A program made the position numbers and the translations under genes. A model generated the notes under the pieces. That model saw only the letters and a program-made list of their open reading frames with translations, had not been told where the DNA came from and ran no database searches. From contig JAHFEC010000077.1 in the NCBI GenBank assembly GCA_023248665.1, positions 1 through 5,598 on the forward strand: a stretch of 5,598 nucleotides of DNA, read 5' to 3'. Numbering within the stretch: the stretch's first letter is position 1; the number at the start of each line of letters is the position of its first letter. Of this stretch, positions 1 through 3,863 are shown in pieces. The DNA comes from Microcaldota archaeon (GTDB lineage Archaea > Micrarchaeota > Micrarchaeia > Anstonellales > Anstonellaceae).

Positions 1-13
1 GGAATGGTTACAC

Positions 14-58
14 GGTCGGCTGAGGCCGACCTGCCCACAACGCCTTCGGCGTTGCGGG
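14..58 (+). other. Tandem hairpin pair within the repeat unit
   Basis: Hairpin A pairs GGTCGGC (14-20) with GCCGACC (25-31) around loop TGAG. Hairpin B pairs CAACGCC (38-44) with GGCGTTG (48-54) around TTC, extended by CCC/GGG (34-36 with 56-58) across one A/C mismatch. The pair recurs at +110 and +220. It lies at the tRNA position between D-arm and anticodon stem and looks like an inserted palindromic element. Confidence 0.75.
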
Positions 59-99
59 ACGCGTCTGCCTTTTAATTATCCATCAACCATCTTCTCTTC

Positions 100-183
100 G
101 GACCCGTGGTGGAATGGTTACACGGTCGGCTGAGGCCGACCTGCCCACAACGCCTTCGGCGTTGCGGGACGCGTCTGCCTTTT
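100..183 (+). pseudogene. tRNA-Val 5'-half with double-hairpin insertion (repeat copy)
   Basis: Positions 100-124 match the start of tRNA-Val (acceptor 5' strand GGACCCG, D-arm) with one A missing in GGTTACACG. A roughly 47-nt insert carrying two hairpins follows. The tRNA sequence then resumes as CGTCTGCCTT, to about tRNA position 34, and is cut off by the next unit's TATA-like box. There is no anticodon, T-arm or 3' acceptor strand, so it cannot make a tRNA alone. With its own promoter and a T4 run (180-183), a short RNA of about 84 nt is conceivable. The same structure recurs at 210-293 and, cut by the window edge, at 1-73. A split-tRNA 5' half is a possible but unsupported reading, because no matching 3' partner with complementary leader is visible. 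Confidence 0.6.
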
Positions 184-209
184 AATTATCCATCAACCAT
201 CTTCTCTTC

Positions 210-293
210 GGACCCGTGGTGGAATGGTTACACGGTCGGCTGAGGCCGACCTGCCCACAACGCCTTCGGCGTTGCGGGACGCGTCTGCCTTTT
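210..293 (+). pseudogene. tRNA-Val 5'-half with double-hairpin insertion (repeat copy)
   Basis: An exact duplicate of the 100-183 element. It is the last broken copy before the intact tRNA-Val, and its T-run overlaps that gene's promoter box at 291-299. Confidence 0.6.
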
Positions 294-299
294 AATTAT
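291..299 (+). promoter_or_regulatory. TATA-like box of tRNA-Val
   Basis: TTTAATTAT is centred 25 nt before the tRNA-Val 5' end at 320, the usual archaeal TATA-to-start distance. The identical box occurs at 71-79 and 181-189 in front of each broken tRNA copy, so every repeat unit carries a promoter. Confidence 0.6.
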
Positions 300-319
300 C
301 CATCAACCATCTTCTCTTC

Positions 320-392
320 GGACCCGTGGTGGAATGGTTAACACGTCTGCCTTACACGCAGAAGACTGAGCGTTCGATTCGCTCCGGGTCCA
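320..392 (+). tRNA. tRNA-Val (anticodon TAC), no intron
   Basis: Decodes GUA valine codons. The full 73-nt cloverleaf folds by hand: acceptor GGACCCG (320-326) with CGGGTCC (385-391), discriminator A392; D-stem GTG with CAC; anticodon stem TCTGC with GCAGA around loop CTTACAC, giving anticodon TAC at 34-36; five-nt variable region; T-stem GAGCG with CGCTC around TTCGATT. CCA is not encoded beyond the discriminator (the next bases are CAA). No intron is needed. Its first 21 nt are shared exactly with the upstream 110-bp repeats, and its 3' half has a degenerate relative at about 499-531. It is the only complete copy in this cluster. Confidence 0.94.
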
Positions 393-440
393 ACCCGAAT
401 CGTCATGTGCGCGCCGTAAGAGAGAAAACCCGAAGATATG

Positions 441-459
441 AATCGGCCCGTGGCCGATT
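441..459 (+). other. Perfect 8-bp hairpin
   Basis: AATCGGCC (441-448) pairs with GGCCGATT (452-459) around CGT. The same stem sequence recurs at 2652-2671 with a different loop, and its core TCGGC/GCCGA is also hairpin A of the 110-bp repeats. A second hairpin follows at 479-492. Confidence 0.7.
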
Positions 460-498
460 GCGCAGCGCCGGCCCAAGCCGAGGCTTGCCTCGCGGTTC

Positions 499-531
499 AG
501 ACGCAGAAGGCTGGGCGTTCGATTCGCACCC
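499..531 (+). pseudogene. Degenerate tRNA-Val-like 3' half
   Basis: Compared with the intact tRNA-Val 3' half, this stretch keeps ACGCAGAAG (501-509), then CTG and GCGTTCGATTCGC (516-528) with two A-to-G changes between them. The T-stem has a mismatch (GGGCG against CGCAC), and I find no matching acceptor strand, D-arm or 5' anticodon-stem strand upstream. It therefore looks like the remains of a tRNA-Val duplicate. Two hairpins sit directly upstream, mirroring the hairpins that interrupt the 5' halves in the repeat array. Confidence 0.6.
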
Positions 532-645
532 AACCGGTGCGGATGTTCGTCGGACGAAGACGGCCGACGGCATCCACTTTAGGTCCAAGGTCGCCCTAGG
601 GAAGAAGCGTTAGCCCCAATCGGATTCGAACCGATGTTACCGGGT

Positions 646-669
646 GCCTCCACCAATTTTGGATTGGTT
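646..669 (-). other. tRNA-Gln intron 2, canonical position 37/38
   Basis: A strict bulge-helix-bulge can be drawn. The anticodon stem CTGGG/CCCGG is followed by a 4-bp central helix CTCT/GGAG, a 3-nt bulge GA^A at the 5' splice site, a 3-nt bulge GC^A at the 3' site, and an outer helix ACCAAT/ATTGGT with loop CCAAA. Cleavage leaves loop CTCTGAA. This is the standard substrate for the archaeal tRNA splicing endonuclease. Confidence 0.9.
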
Positions 670-1602
670 TCAGAGCCCAGCGTACTTAGTCTCCCCATCC
701 GGGTTTTCCCACATGCGGATTTGACCGCTATACGATGGGGCTATTTTCAACAACCGCTTCCTATGTTTTGTATTATTGAACCCCACTTCTTTTAAATATC
801 TCTCAATGTCCTCTTTTCGGGTGAGAAAAACATTGCGATAAGTCAGTCGGCTCGGATGAAAGCCCAATTTCAACAAGGCTTTTCGGTAAGCGGCCGACAA
901 GGACTTGTCGGCGTTCTTAAAGCGGATGCGCAGCGTATCCGGATTCTTGTTCGAGAGGCGGTAAATCGAGCCGTCGGTGTCGCTCAGGCCGCGGACAAAC
1001 GCCCTCAAACATTCATTGTCCGCCCACAGCCACGGCGGGAAGGAAAACCGCGCCTTGAGGCCCGGCAGGTTTTTCAAAAGAAAATCGGCCAGCTCCCGGC
1101 TGTCTGCGCAGGTGTACAAGCCCCGTCCACGTCTTATATGCGAAGTCTTCAGGCCGAAGAGCGCCATGAATAGCTTCGAGACGAATTCGGCATATTCCTG
1201 TTCCTGAACAGGGTGGCAGGCGACCCGTATCTGGTACGCGCCATATCTTTCATTGGCATAAACGTTCCCATCCCCAAAAATGATCCCGAAAAATTCCGCC
1301 AGAAGCGGCGAGGGCTCCGGCACTCGGATCCTGTTCCGCCGGCCCGGTGAGTTCTTGCCCCCTAGAGACCGCCCCCATCCATCCGTTTTTTTCTCCACTA
1401 TCCATCGTCCATAGAGTCCCGAGCTATCCAGGCGGCGATATATCCTCGAAGGCAGGGAAACGGTCTCGTATCTCCATTCCTTGAGAGCATTCTCCCGGAC
1501 ACGCAAGCATCTCGCAACGCCGGACCATCTGTCCGTTCCGCACGATTTTTTGTAATCCTCCAGAAGCTCCCGCTGTTTTCCTTTTTTGAAGATCAAACGC
1601 AT
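670..1602 (-). CDS. LAGLIDADG homing endonuclease with N-terminal HTH-like region
   Basis: A 310-residue protein. Residues about 22-65 (WSGVARCLRVRENALKEWR and following) look like a helix-turn-helix that often precedes archaeal LAGLIDADG domains. Motif 1 is LAEFFGIIFGDGN (about 101-113) and motif 2 is AFVRGLSDTDGS (about 201-212). The presumed metal-binding aspartates are D111 and D210, so both half-sites look intact. The typical family ending, GFNNTKHRKRLLKI, lies just before the tRNA-Gln. The last 23 or so residues are then read from the tRNA 5' exon and D-loop intron, ending at UGA in the anticodon loop. Such enzymes cut DNA to spread introns. A D-loop intron lies wholly inside this frame, so the tRNA gene is the natural target, by inference. 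Start: ATG at 1602 with GAGG four nt upstream and an AT-rich box near 1626-1640. Confidence 0.88.
   Translation of the reverse strand: MRLIFKKGKQRELLEDYKKSCGTDRWSGVARCLRVRENALKEWRYETVSLPSRIYRRLDSSGLYGRWIVEKKTDGWGRSLGGKNSPGRRNRIRVPEPSPLLAEFFGIIFGDGNVYANERYGAYQIRVACHPVQEQEYAEFVSKLFMALFGLKTSHIRRGRGLYTCADSRELADFLLKNLPGLKARFSFPPWLWADNECLRAFVRGLSDTDGSIYRLSNKNPDTLRIRFKNADKSLSAAYRKALLKLGFHPSRLTYRNVFLTRKEDIERYLKEVGFNNTKHRKRLLKIAPSYSGQIRMWENPDGETKYAGL
686..720 (-). other. tRNA-Gln intron 1, D-loop position
   Basis: Removing these 35 nt restores a normal D-arm: GTAT, a nine-nt loop AGCGGTCAA, then GTAC. A relaxed bulge-helix-bulge fits: central helix GGTC/GACT (one G-U pair), bulges AAA and AAG, and an intron stem TCC.CAT/ATG.GGA capped by GGG-AAAA-CCC. 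The outer exon helix next to the 3' bulge is missing, so the motif is not strict. An AA at both ends lets the cut slide by up to two bases with the same product. The whole intron is also in-frame coding sequence of the endonuclease ORF. Confidence 0.82.
761..776 (-). promoter_or_regulatory. Probable tRNA-Gln promoter inside the endonuclease coding sequence
   Basis: On the minus strand this reads AATAATACAAAACATA, centred about 27 nt before the tRNA 5' end at 742, the expected place for an archaeal TATA box. The same bases encode the NNTKH segment of the LAGLIDADG protein. The match to a TATA consensus is modest; position is the main argument. Confidence 0.4.
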
Positions 1603-1625
1603 ATGGCCTCTTCATCTGGAAAACA

Positions 1626-1640
1626 TTATTAATTTATCCT
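1626..1640. promoter_or_regulatory. AT-rich box between divergent genes
   Basis: ATTATTAATTTATCC contains TATA-like sequence in both directions. It is about 25-35 nt upstream of the endonuclease start (1602, minus strand) and would give the DUF424 gene an 80-90 nt leader. It could serve either gene or both. Confidence 0.4.
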
Positions 1641-1686
1641 TGAGCGCTGCACGATATTCTCGCTGTGATCCTGTTTTGTTTTTCCT

Positions 1687-1737
1687 GCCTCTTTCCAAGC
1701 TTTTTAAGCTTGCCCGAAGGAAGAAAAGCCAAGAGGC
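1687..1737 (+). other. Hairpin in the DUF424 leader
   Basis: CAAGCTT (1696-1702) pairs perfectly with AAGCTTG (1706-1712) around TTT. An outer pairing GCCTCTT (1687-1693) with AAGAGGC (1731-1737) would enclose it and would cover the GAGG that serves as ribosome binding site for the start at 1744. A role in translation control is inference. Confidence 0.45.
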
Positions 1738-1743
1738 CGGTTT

Positions 1744-2082
1744 ATGGCTGCGTCCAAATCCATCGCAAACGGGTTCATCCGCTACAAGCTCCACCGCCAA
1801 GGCGGCGACACCGTCCTGGCCGCCGCCGACGAGGAGGCATTGGGCGTCCGCCACGAGGGCGGGGGGCGGGTGCTCGACCTCGTCGCTTTCCGCCCGTTCT
1901 ACGACGGCGAGCGCGCCGAGGTCTGCGATCTGGGCCCGCTTTTTTCCAAGTGCACGAGCGCGAATCTGGTCGGCGGGCGCGTGGTGGATTTTGCCCTGCG
2001 CGAAGGCCTTGTCACGACGGCCAGTATCGTGAGCATCGGGGGCGTTTCGCACGTGCAATTCTACCGCATCGCGGGCAAATGA
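1744..2082 (+). CDS. DUF424 family protein
   Basis: A 112-residue protein with the DUF424 signature: an N-terminal strand region with GGDTVLAAADEEALG (about 20-34), a central stretch LFSKCTSANLVGGRVVDFALREGLV, and a closing SIGGVSHVQ close to the family's IGGVPHAQ. DUF424 is a small, mainly archaeal family of unknown biochemical role, and I assign none. Length is normal for the family, with about 10 extra N-terminal residues (MAASKSIANG). The start ATG at 1744 has GAGG seven nt upstream (1733-1736) and no better ATG follows before the conserved region. The gene is GC-rich, stands alone between divergent and downstream promoters, and is followed by a T-run directly after the stop. Confidence 0.85.
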   Translation: MAASKSIANGFIRYKLHRQGGDTVLAAADEEALGVRHEGGGRVLDLVAFRPFYDGERAEVCDLGPLFSKCTSANLVGGRVVDFALREGLVTTASIVSIGGVSHVQFYRIAGK

Positions 2083-2090
2083 GTTTTTTG
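2083..2090 (+). terminator. T-run after DUF424
   Basis: AGTTTTTT directly follows the TGA stop (2080-2082). Oligo-T without a required hairpin is the usual archaeal termination signal. Confidence 0.5.
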
Positions 2091-2134
2091 GGCTCCGGCG
2101 CGTCCCTTCTTTACTTTAACGCTCCGAGGAAAGG

Positions 2135-2148
2135 TATTTAAAATAAAA
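2135..2148 (+). promoter_or_regulatory. TATA box of the PRC-barrel gene
   Basis: TATTTAAAATAAAA, preceded by a purine-rich GAGGAAAGG as a possible BRE. It lies about 48 nt before the ATG, so a start near 2167 and a leader of about 20 nt are expected. Confidence 0.7.
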
Positions 2149-2180
2149 TGTCTTTAGCAGAACCAAGATATCTCATCTTT

Positions 2181-2188
2181 AGGGTGGT
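2181..2188 (+). promoter_or_regulatory. Ribosome binding site of the PRC-barrel gene
   Basis: AGGGTGGT ends right before tandem ATGs at 2189 and 2192. The GGTGGT part is unusually close to the first ATG, so initiation at the second, adjacent ATG would give a more normal spacing. Confidence 0.5.
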
Positions 2189-2452
2189 ATGATGGTCAAG
2201 ATTGTCATCGCAAAGCAATTAGCCGGCAAGAAAATCATCACCAACGACGGCGAGGAGCTGGGCAAGCTCATCGACCTCGACGTGCACGAGGCGTCCGGCA
2301 AGATCGAGAGCCTCCTCATCGAGCCCAACCTCGACAACGGCTTGGCGCGCGCCATGTCCAAGGAGGACGGCCTCATCGCCGTGCCCTACTCTTCGGTGCT
2401 GGCGGCTTCGGACCACATCATCGTGGACCGCAAGACGCTCGGAAGCCAGTAA
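2189..2452 (+). CDS. PRC-barrel domain protein
   Basis: An 87-residue protein built of a single PRC-barrel. It has an early AKQLAGKKIITNDGEELGKLIDLDVHEASGKIESLLIEP pattern (about 8-48), where the GEELGKLIDL and SGKIESLLIEP strands are typical, and it ends with IAVPYSSVLAASDHIIVD. PRC-barrel proteins of this size are common in archaea. The fold is known from the bacterial RNA-processing factor RimM and from photosynthetic reaction centre subunit H, but the role of stand-alone archaeal copies is unclear; RNA or ribosome association is only a guess. ATG 2189 and ATG 2192 differ by one residue. The gene has its own TATA box and a downstream T-rich terminator, so it is probably a single-gene unit. 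Confidence 0.86.
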   Translation: MMVKIVIAKQLAGKKIITNDGEELGKLIDLDVHEASGKIESLLIEPNLDNGLARAMSKEDGLIAVPYSSVLAASDHIIVDRKTLGSQ

Positions 2453-2454
2453 AG

Positions 2455-2496
2455 TTTTTCCGTCTTTTTTCTTCTCATTTTCCGTTTCCTTCTTTT
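2455..2496 (+). terminator. T-rich terminator after the PRC-barrel gene
   Basis: Several oligo-T runs (T5 at 2455, T6 at 2465, then T4 runs) follow the stop without a required hairpin, as in archaeal factor-independent termination. Confidence 0.6.
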
Positions 2497-2499
2497 CGG

Positions 2500-2566
2500 C
2501 CCGCGCCCGGCAAAGTCTGGCCTCGTTCGGCGTGCGGATGCCGTTGGCCGCCCTGCTGGGTGCGGG
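2500..2566 (+). ncRNA. Candidate structured RNA with 12-bp closing stem
   Basis: CCCGCGCCCGGC (2500-2511) pairs along its whole length with GCTGGGTGCGGG (2555-2566), using two G-U pairs. Inside, GGCC (2519-2522) can pair with GGCC (2546-2549) and CGGC (2528-2531) with GCCG (2540-2543). The G-U pairs would be C-A mismatches on the other strand, so a plus-strand RNA is favoured. It does not fit a tRNA (no TTCRANY loop), and I do not recognise a known family. It could be part of the 3' region of the PRC-barrel transcript. A-rich sequence follows (2567-2573). Confidence 0.38.
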
Positions 2567-2601
2567 ATAAAAATATCTCTTCAGGTTTCTTTTCTTTCCC
2601 C

Positions 2602-2699
2602 GAAGGCTTTCTTTTCTCCCGAATGGCGCGGCGAACCGCGCCATTGGGCACAATCGGCCGTCAGGCCGATTCGTGTCCGCACAAGAAAAGAAAGGCTTC
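2602..2699. repeat. Inverted repeat enclosing two hairpins (four-way-junction fold)
   Basis: Outer arms GAAGGCTTTCTTTTC (2602-2616) and GAAAAGAAAGGCTTC (2685-2699) pair at 14 of 15 positions. Inside are a perfect 10-bp hairpin AATGGCGCGG/CCGCGCCATT with loop CGAA (2622-2645) and, one base later, GGGCAC plus AATCGGCC with GTCA loop against GGCCGATT and GTGTCC, with one bulged C (2646-2678). The 8-bp stem AATCGGCC/GGCCGATT is the same as at 441-459. It resembles a small non-coding palindromic element, perhaps mobile. No target duplication was identified. Confidence 0.6.
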
Positions 2700-2772
2700 A
2701 TCAGAACTCAAGTTTTCTCCTCATCTAGCCGGGTCTCTGAGGTCCGGCCTCGGAAATACCTCGATGTCATCA

Positions 2773-2783
2773 TCTTATTTAAA
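2773..2783 (+). promoter_or_regulatory. TATA box of the epimerase-GGGPS operon
   Basis: CTTATTTAAAT is centred about 50 nt before the ATG at 2828, predicting a start near 2804 and a leader of about 24 nt. The in-frame ATG at 2783 overlaps this box and is therefore unlikely to be used. Confidence 0.65.
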
Positions 2784-2827
2784 TGGGCCAAAACAGGCTT
2801 TTAACCGTTCTCCCCCCTAACCCATCC

Positions 2828-3826
2828 ATGCTGGTTGCCGTTGCAGGCGCATCCGGCCGGGTCGGCCGGCGCCTCATCCGCTATCTCAAATCCCGGCGAA
2901 TCCCCGTCGTGGCCCTCGTGCGCTCGCGCGCGTCGGCCGCGCGCCTTCCCAAGAACATCCATTACAAGCTGGTGCATTTCGACACCGGCTGGGGCTTGAG
3001 CGAAGCGCTCAAGAAAGCCACCCACGTCGTGAACCTCACCGGCTCGATCGACACCTCCTTGTCCCAGAAGGAATTGTACGACGCCAACGTGGTGCCGACC
3101 AGCCATCTGCTCTCGGCCGTCCCGCCGACCCTCCAGCGTTTCGTGCACGTCAGCTCCATCGCCGTCTATCCCAAGCATCCGCGAGGGCCGGTGAGCGAGA
3201 GCCACCACCGCGCGCCCTCCGACCCTTACGGGCGCACGAAACTGGAGGGCGAGCGCATCGCCCTCCTGCACGCGCAGCGCCTGCCCGTCACCATCCTGCA
3301 GCCCGCCATCATCTACGGTCCGGGCTTCACGAGCGGTTTCTACCCCGTGCTTGAGCGCCTCGCCGGCGCTAAGATGGCTATCATCGGAAAGGGCGACAAC
3401 CGTTTCCCGCTCGTCCACGTCGACGACGTCGTGTCCGCCATCCACAAGGCGCTCCTATCTGACGTGCCCTCCGGCTCGGCATTCCTCATCGCATCGGCGC
3501 AGATCATCACCCAGAAAGAGGCCCTGACCTTGGCTGCCGACGCGCTGGGCGTGCCAGCCCCGCGGGCGCACGTGCCCGCGCCGCTCGCGAAGGCGGGGGC
3601 CGTCCTCTCGACCTTGAAAGCGCGCCTGGCCGGCCGCAACCCTTCGCTTGGCGCGGACATGGTTGAGCAGATCTGCGCCGACCGCGTATTTGTGCCGGAG
3701 CGCGCGCGCCGATTATTGGGCTGGTCGGCGCGCGTCGCTCATGCCAAGGGCATCCAGCAGGCCGTGCAAGCGTTTATGAAGGCGAAAAAGCCAAATATAA
3801 GCGGGAAAAAGAGCTCAAGGCGCTAG
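2828..3826 (+). CDS. NAD(P)-dependent epimerase/dehydratase (extended SDR)
   Basis: A 332-residue Rossmann-fold enzyme. The dinucleotide-binding loop GASGRVG is at 7-13. The active-site triad is S109 or S110 in HVSSIAVYP, plus Y134 and K138 in YGRTK. LQPAIIYGPG and FPLVHVDDVVSAI are the usual extended-SDR motifs before and within the substrate domain. The C-terminus ends in a basic tail. The substrate (nucleotide sugar, sterol-like or other) cannot be read from the sequence. The start at 2828 is preferred over 2783 because residue 1 then directly precedes the first beta strand and 2783 lies in the TATA box; no clear ribosome binding site precedes it. The GGGP synthase follows after 37 bp on the same strand, so an operon and a link to lipid or envelope metabolism are plausible inferences. 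Confidence 0.87.
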   Translation: MLVAVAGASGRVGRRLIRYLKSRRIPVVALVRSRASAARLPKNIHYKLVHFDTGWGLSEALKKATHVVNLTGSIDTSLSQKELYDANVVPTSHLLSAVPPTLQRFVHVSSIAVYPKHPRGPVSESHHRAPSDPYGRTKLEGERIALLHAQRLPVTILQPAIIYGPGFTSGFYPVLERLAGAKMAIIGKGDNRFPLVHVDDVVSAIHKALLSDVPSGSAFLIASAQIITQKEALTLAADALGVPAPRAHVPAPLAKAGAVLSTLKARLAGRNPSLGADMVEQICADRVFVPERARRLLGWSARVAHAKGIQQAVQAFMKAKKPNISGKKSSRR

Positions 3827-3850
3827 CCAAAAGAGCCTTCCATTCCGCAA

Positions 3851-3856
3851 AGAGGT
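3851..3856 (+). promoter_or_regulatory. Ribosome binding site of GGGP synthase
   Basis: AGAGGT is seven nt before ATG 3864. No TATA box is evident in the 37-bp gap after the epimerase, which favours co-transcription. Confidence 0.6.
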
Positions 3857-3863
3857 ATCTTTC

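Larger units (their letters stand above)
1..330. repeat. 110-bp tandem repeat, three identical copies
   Basis: Copies lie at 1-110, 111-220 and 221-330 and I see no base difference between them. Each unit contains a TATA-like TTTAATTAT (71-79, 181-189, 291-299). About 25 nt later comes a stretch identical to the first 21 nt of the downstream tRNA-Val (it starts at 100, 210 and 320). Each unit also has two adjacent hairpins and CGTCTGCCTT, a 10-mer that recurs inside the tRNA (344-353). The array starts at the window edge, so the true copy number is unknown. The third copy runs directly into the real tRNA-Val. Perfect identity means a very recent expansion or an assembly artefact; the sequence alone cannot separate the two. 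Confidence 0.93.
393..610. other. Gene-free stretch between the tRNA genes
   Basis: No convincing protein gene is present; open frames here overlap structured tRNA-like sequence. It holds the hairpin AATCGGCC/GGCCGATT (441-448, 452-459), the hairpin CGAGG/CCTCG (479-483, 488-492), a broken tRNA 3' half (about 499-531) and an imperfect stem GGATG/CATCC (541-545, 571-575) enclosing TTCGT/ACGAA (546-550, 554-558). The two flanking tRNAs converge on this stretch. Confidence 0.7.
611..742 (-). tRNA. tRNA-Gln (anticodon CTG) with two introns
   Basis: Decodes CAG glutamine codons. Read on the minus strand from 742, the acceptor AGCCCCA pairs with TGGGGCT and the discriminator is A (611). The D-stem GTAT/GTAC forms only after removing a 35-nt intron (686-720). 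The anticodon stem CTGGG/CCCGG and loop CTCTGAA form after removing a 24-nt intron at 37/38 (646-669). The T-stem ATCGG/CCGAT carries loop TTCGAAT. The 132-nt gene gives a normal 73-nt tRNA, which supports both intron calls. The first 73 nt of the gene also form the end of the LAGLIDADG reading frame, whose UGA stop is T35-G36-A37. An AT-rich stretch at 761-776, inside that coding sequence, is placed as its promoter. Confidence 0.92.
2453..2827. other. Long gene-free stretch with folded elements
   Basis: No protein gene is supported here. In order it holds a T-rich terminator (2455-2496), a 12-bp-stem structure (2500-2566), an inverted repeat enclosing two hairpins (2602-2699) and a TATA box (2773-2783). 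Open frames across it are low in protein-like composition. Confidence 0.65.

Noticed and set aside
1..330. CRISPR array
   Set aside because: The 110-bp units are identical throughout with no short repeat/variable spacer pattern, and they carry tRNA-derived sequence.
326..613. 95-residue open frame on + across the tRNA-Val and the following stretch
   Set aside because: It begins inside the tRNA-Val and covers hairpins and tRNA remnants; the translation has no protein-family features.
2500..2566. tRNA on either strand within the folded element
   Set aside because: There is no T-loop TTCRANY, no fitting D-arm, and the 12-bp closing stem is not a cloverleaf acceptor.
2697..2775. Possible C/D box guide RNA on the minus strand (ATGATGA near 2766-2774, CTGA near 2700)
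   Set aside because: The C and D boxes are present, but no correctly spaced D' and C' boxes were found, and such short motifs occur by chance.
2560..2820. 86-residue open frame on + in the gene-free stretch
   Set aside because: It lies over the hairpins and inverted repeat, has no ribosome binding site and no recognisable domain.
2783..2827. Upstream in-frame start for the epimerase at 2783
   Set aside because: The ATG overlaps the TATA box and the added 15 residues do not resemble the enzyme's N-terminus; 2828 fits the Rossmann start.
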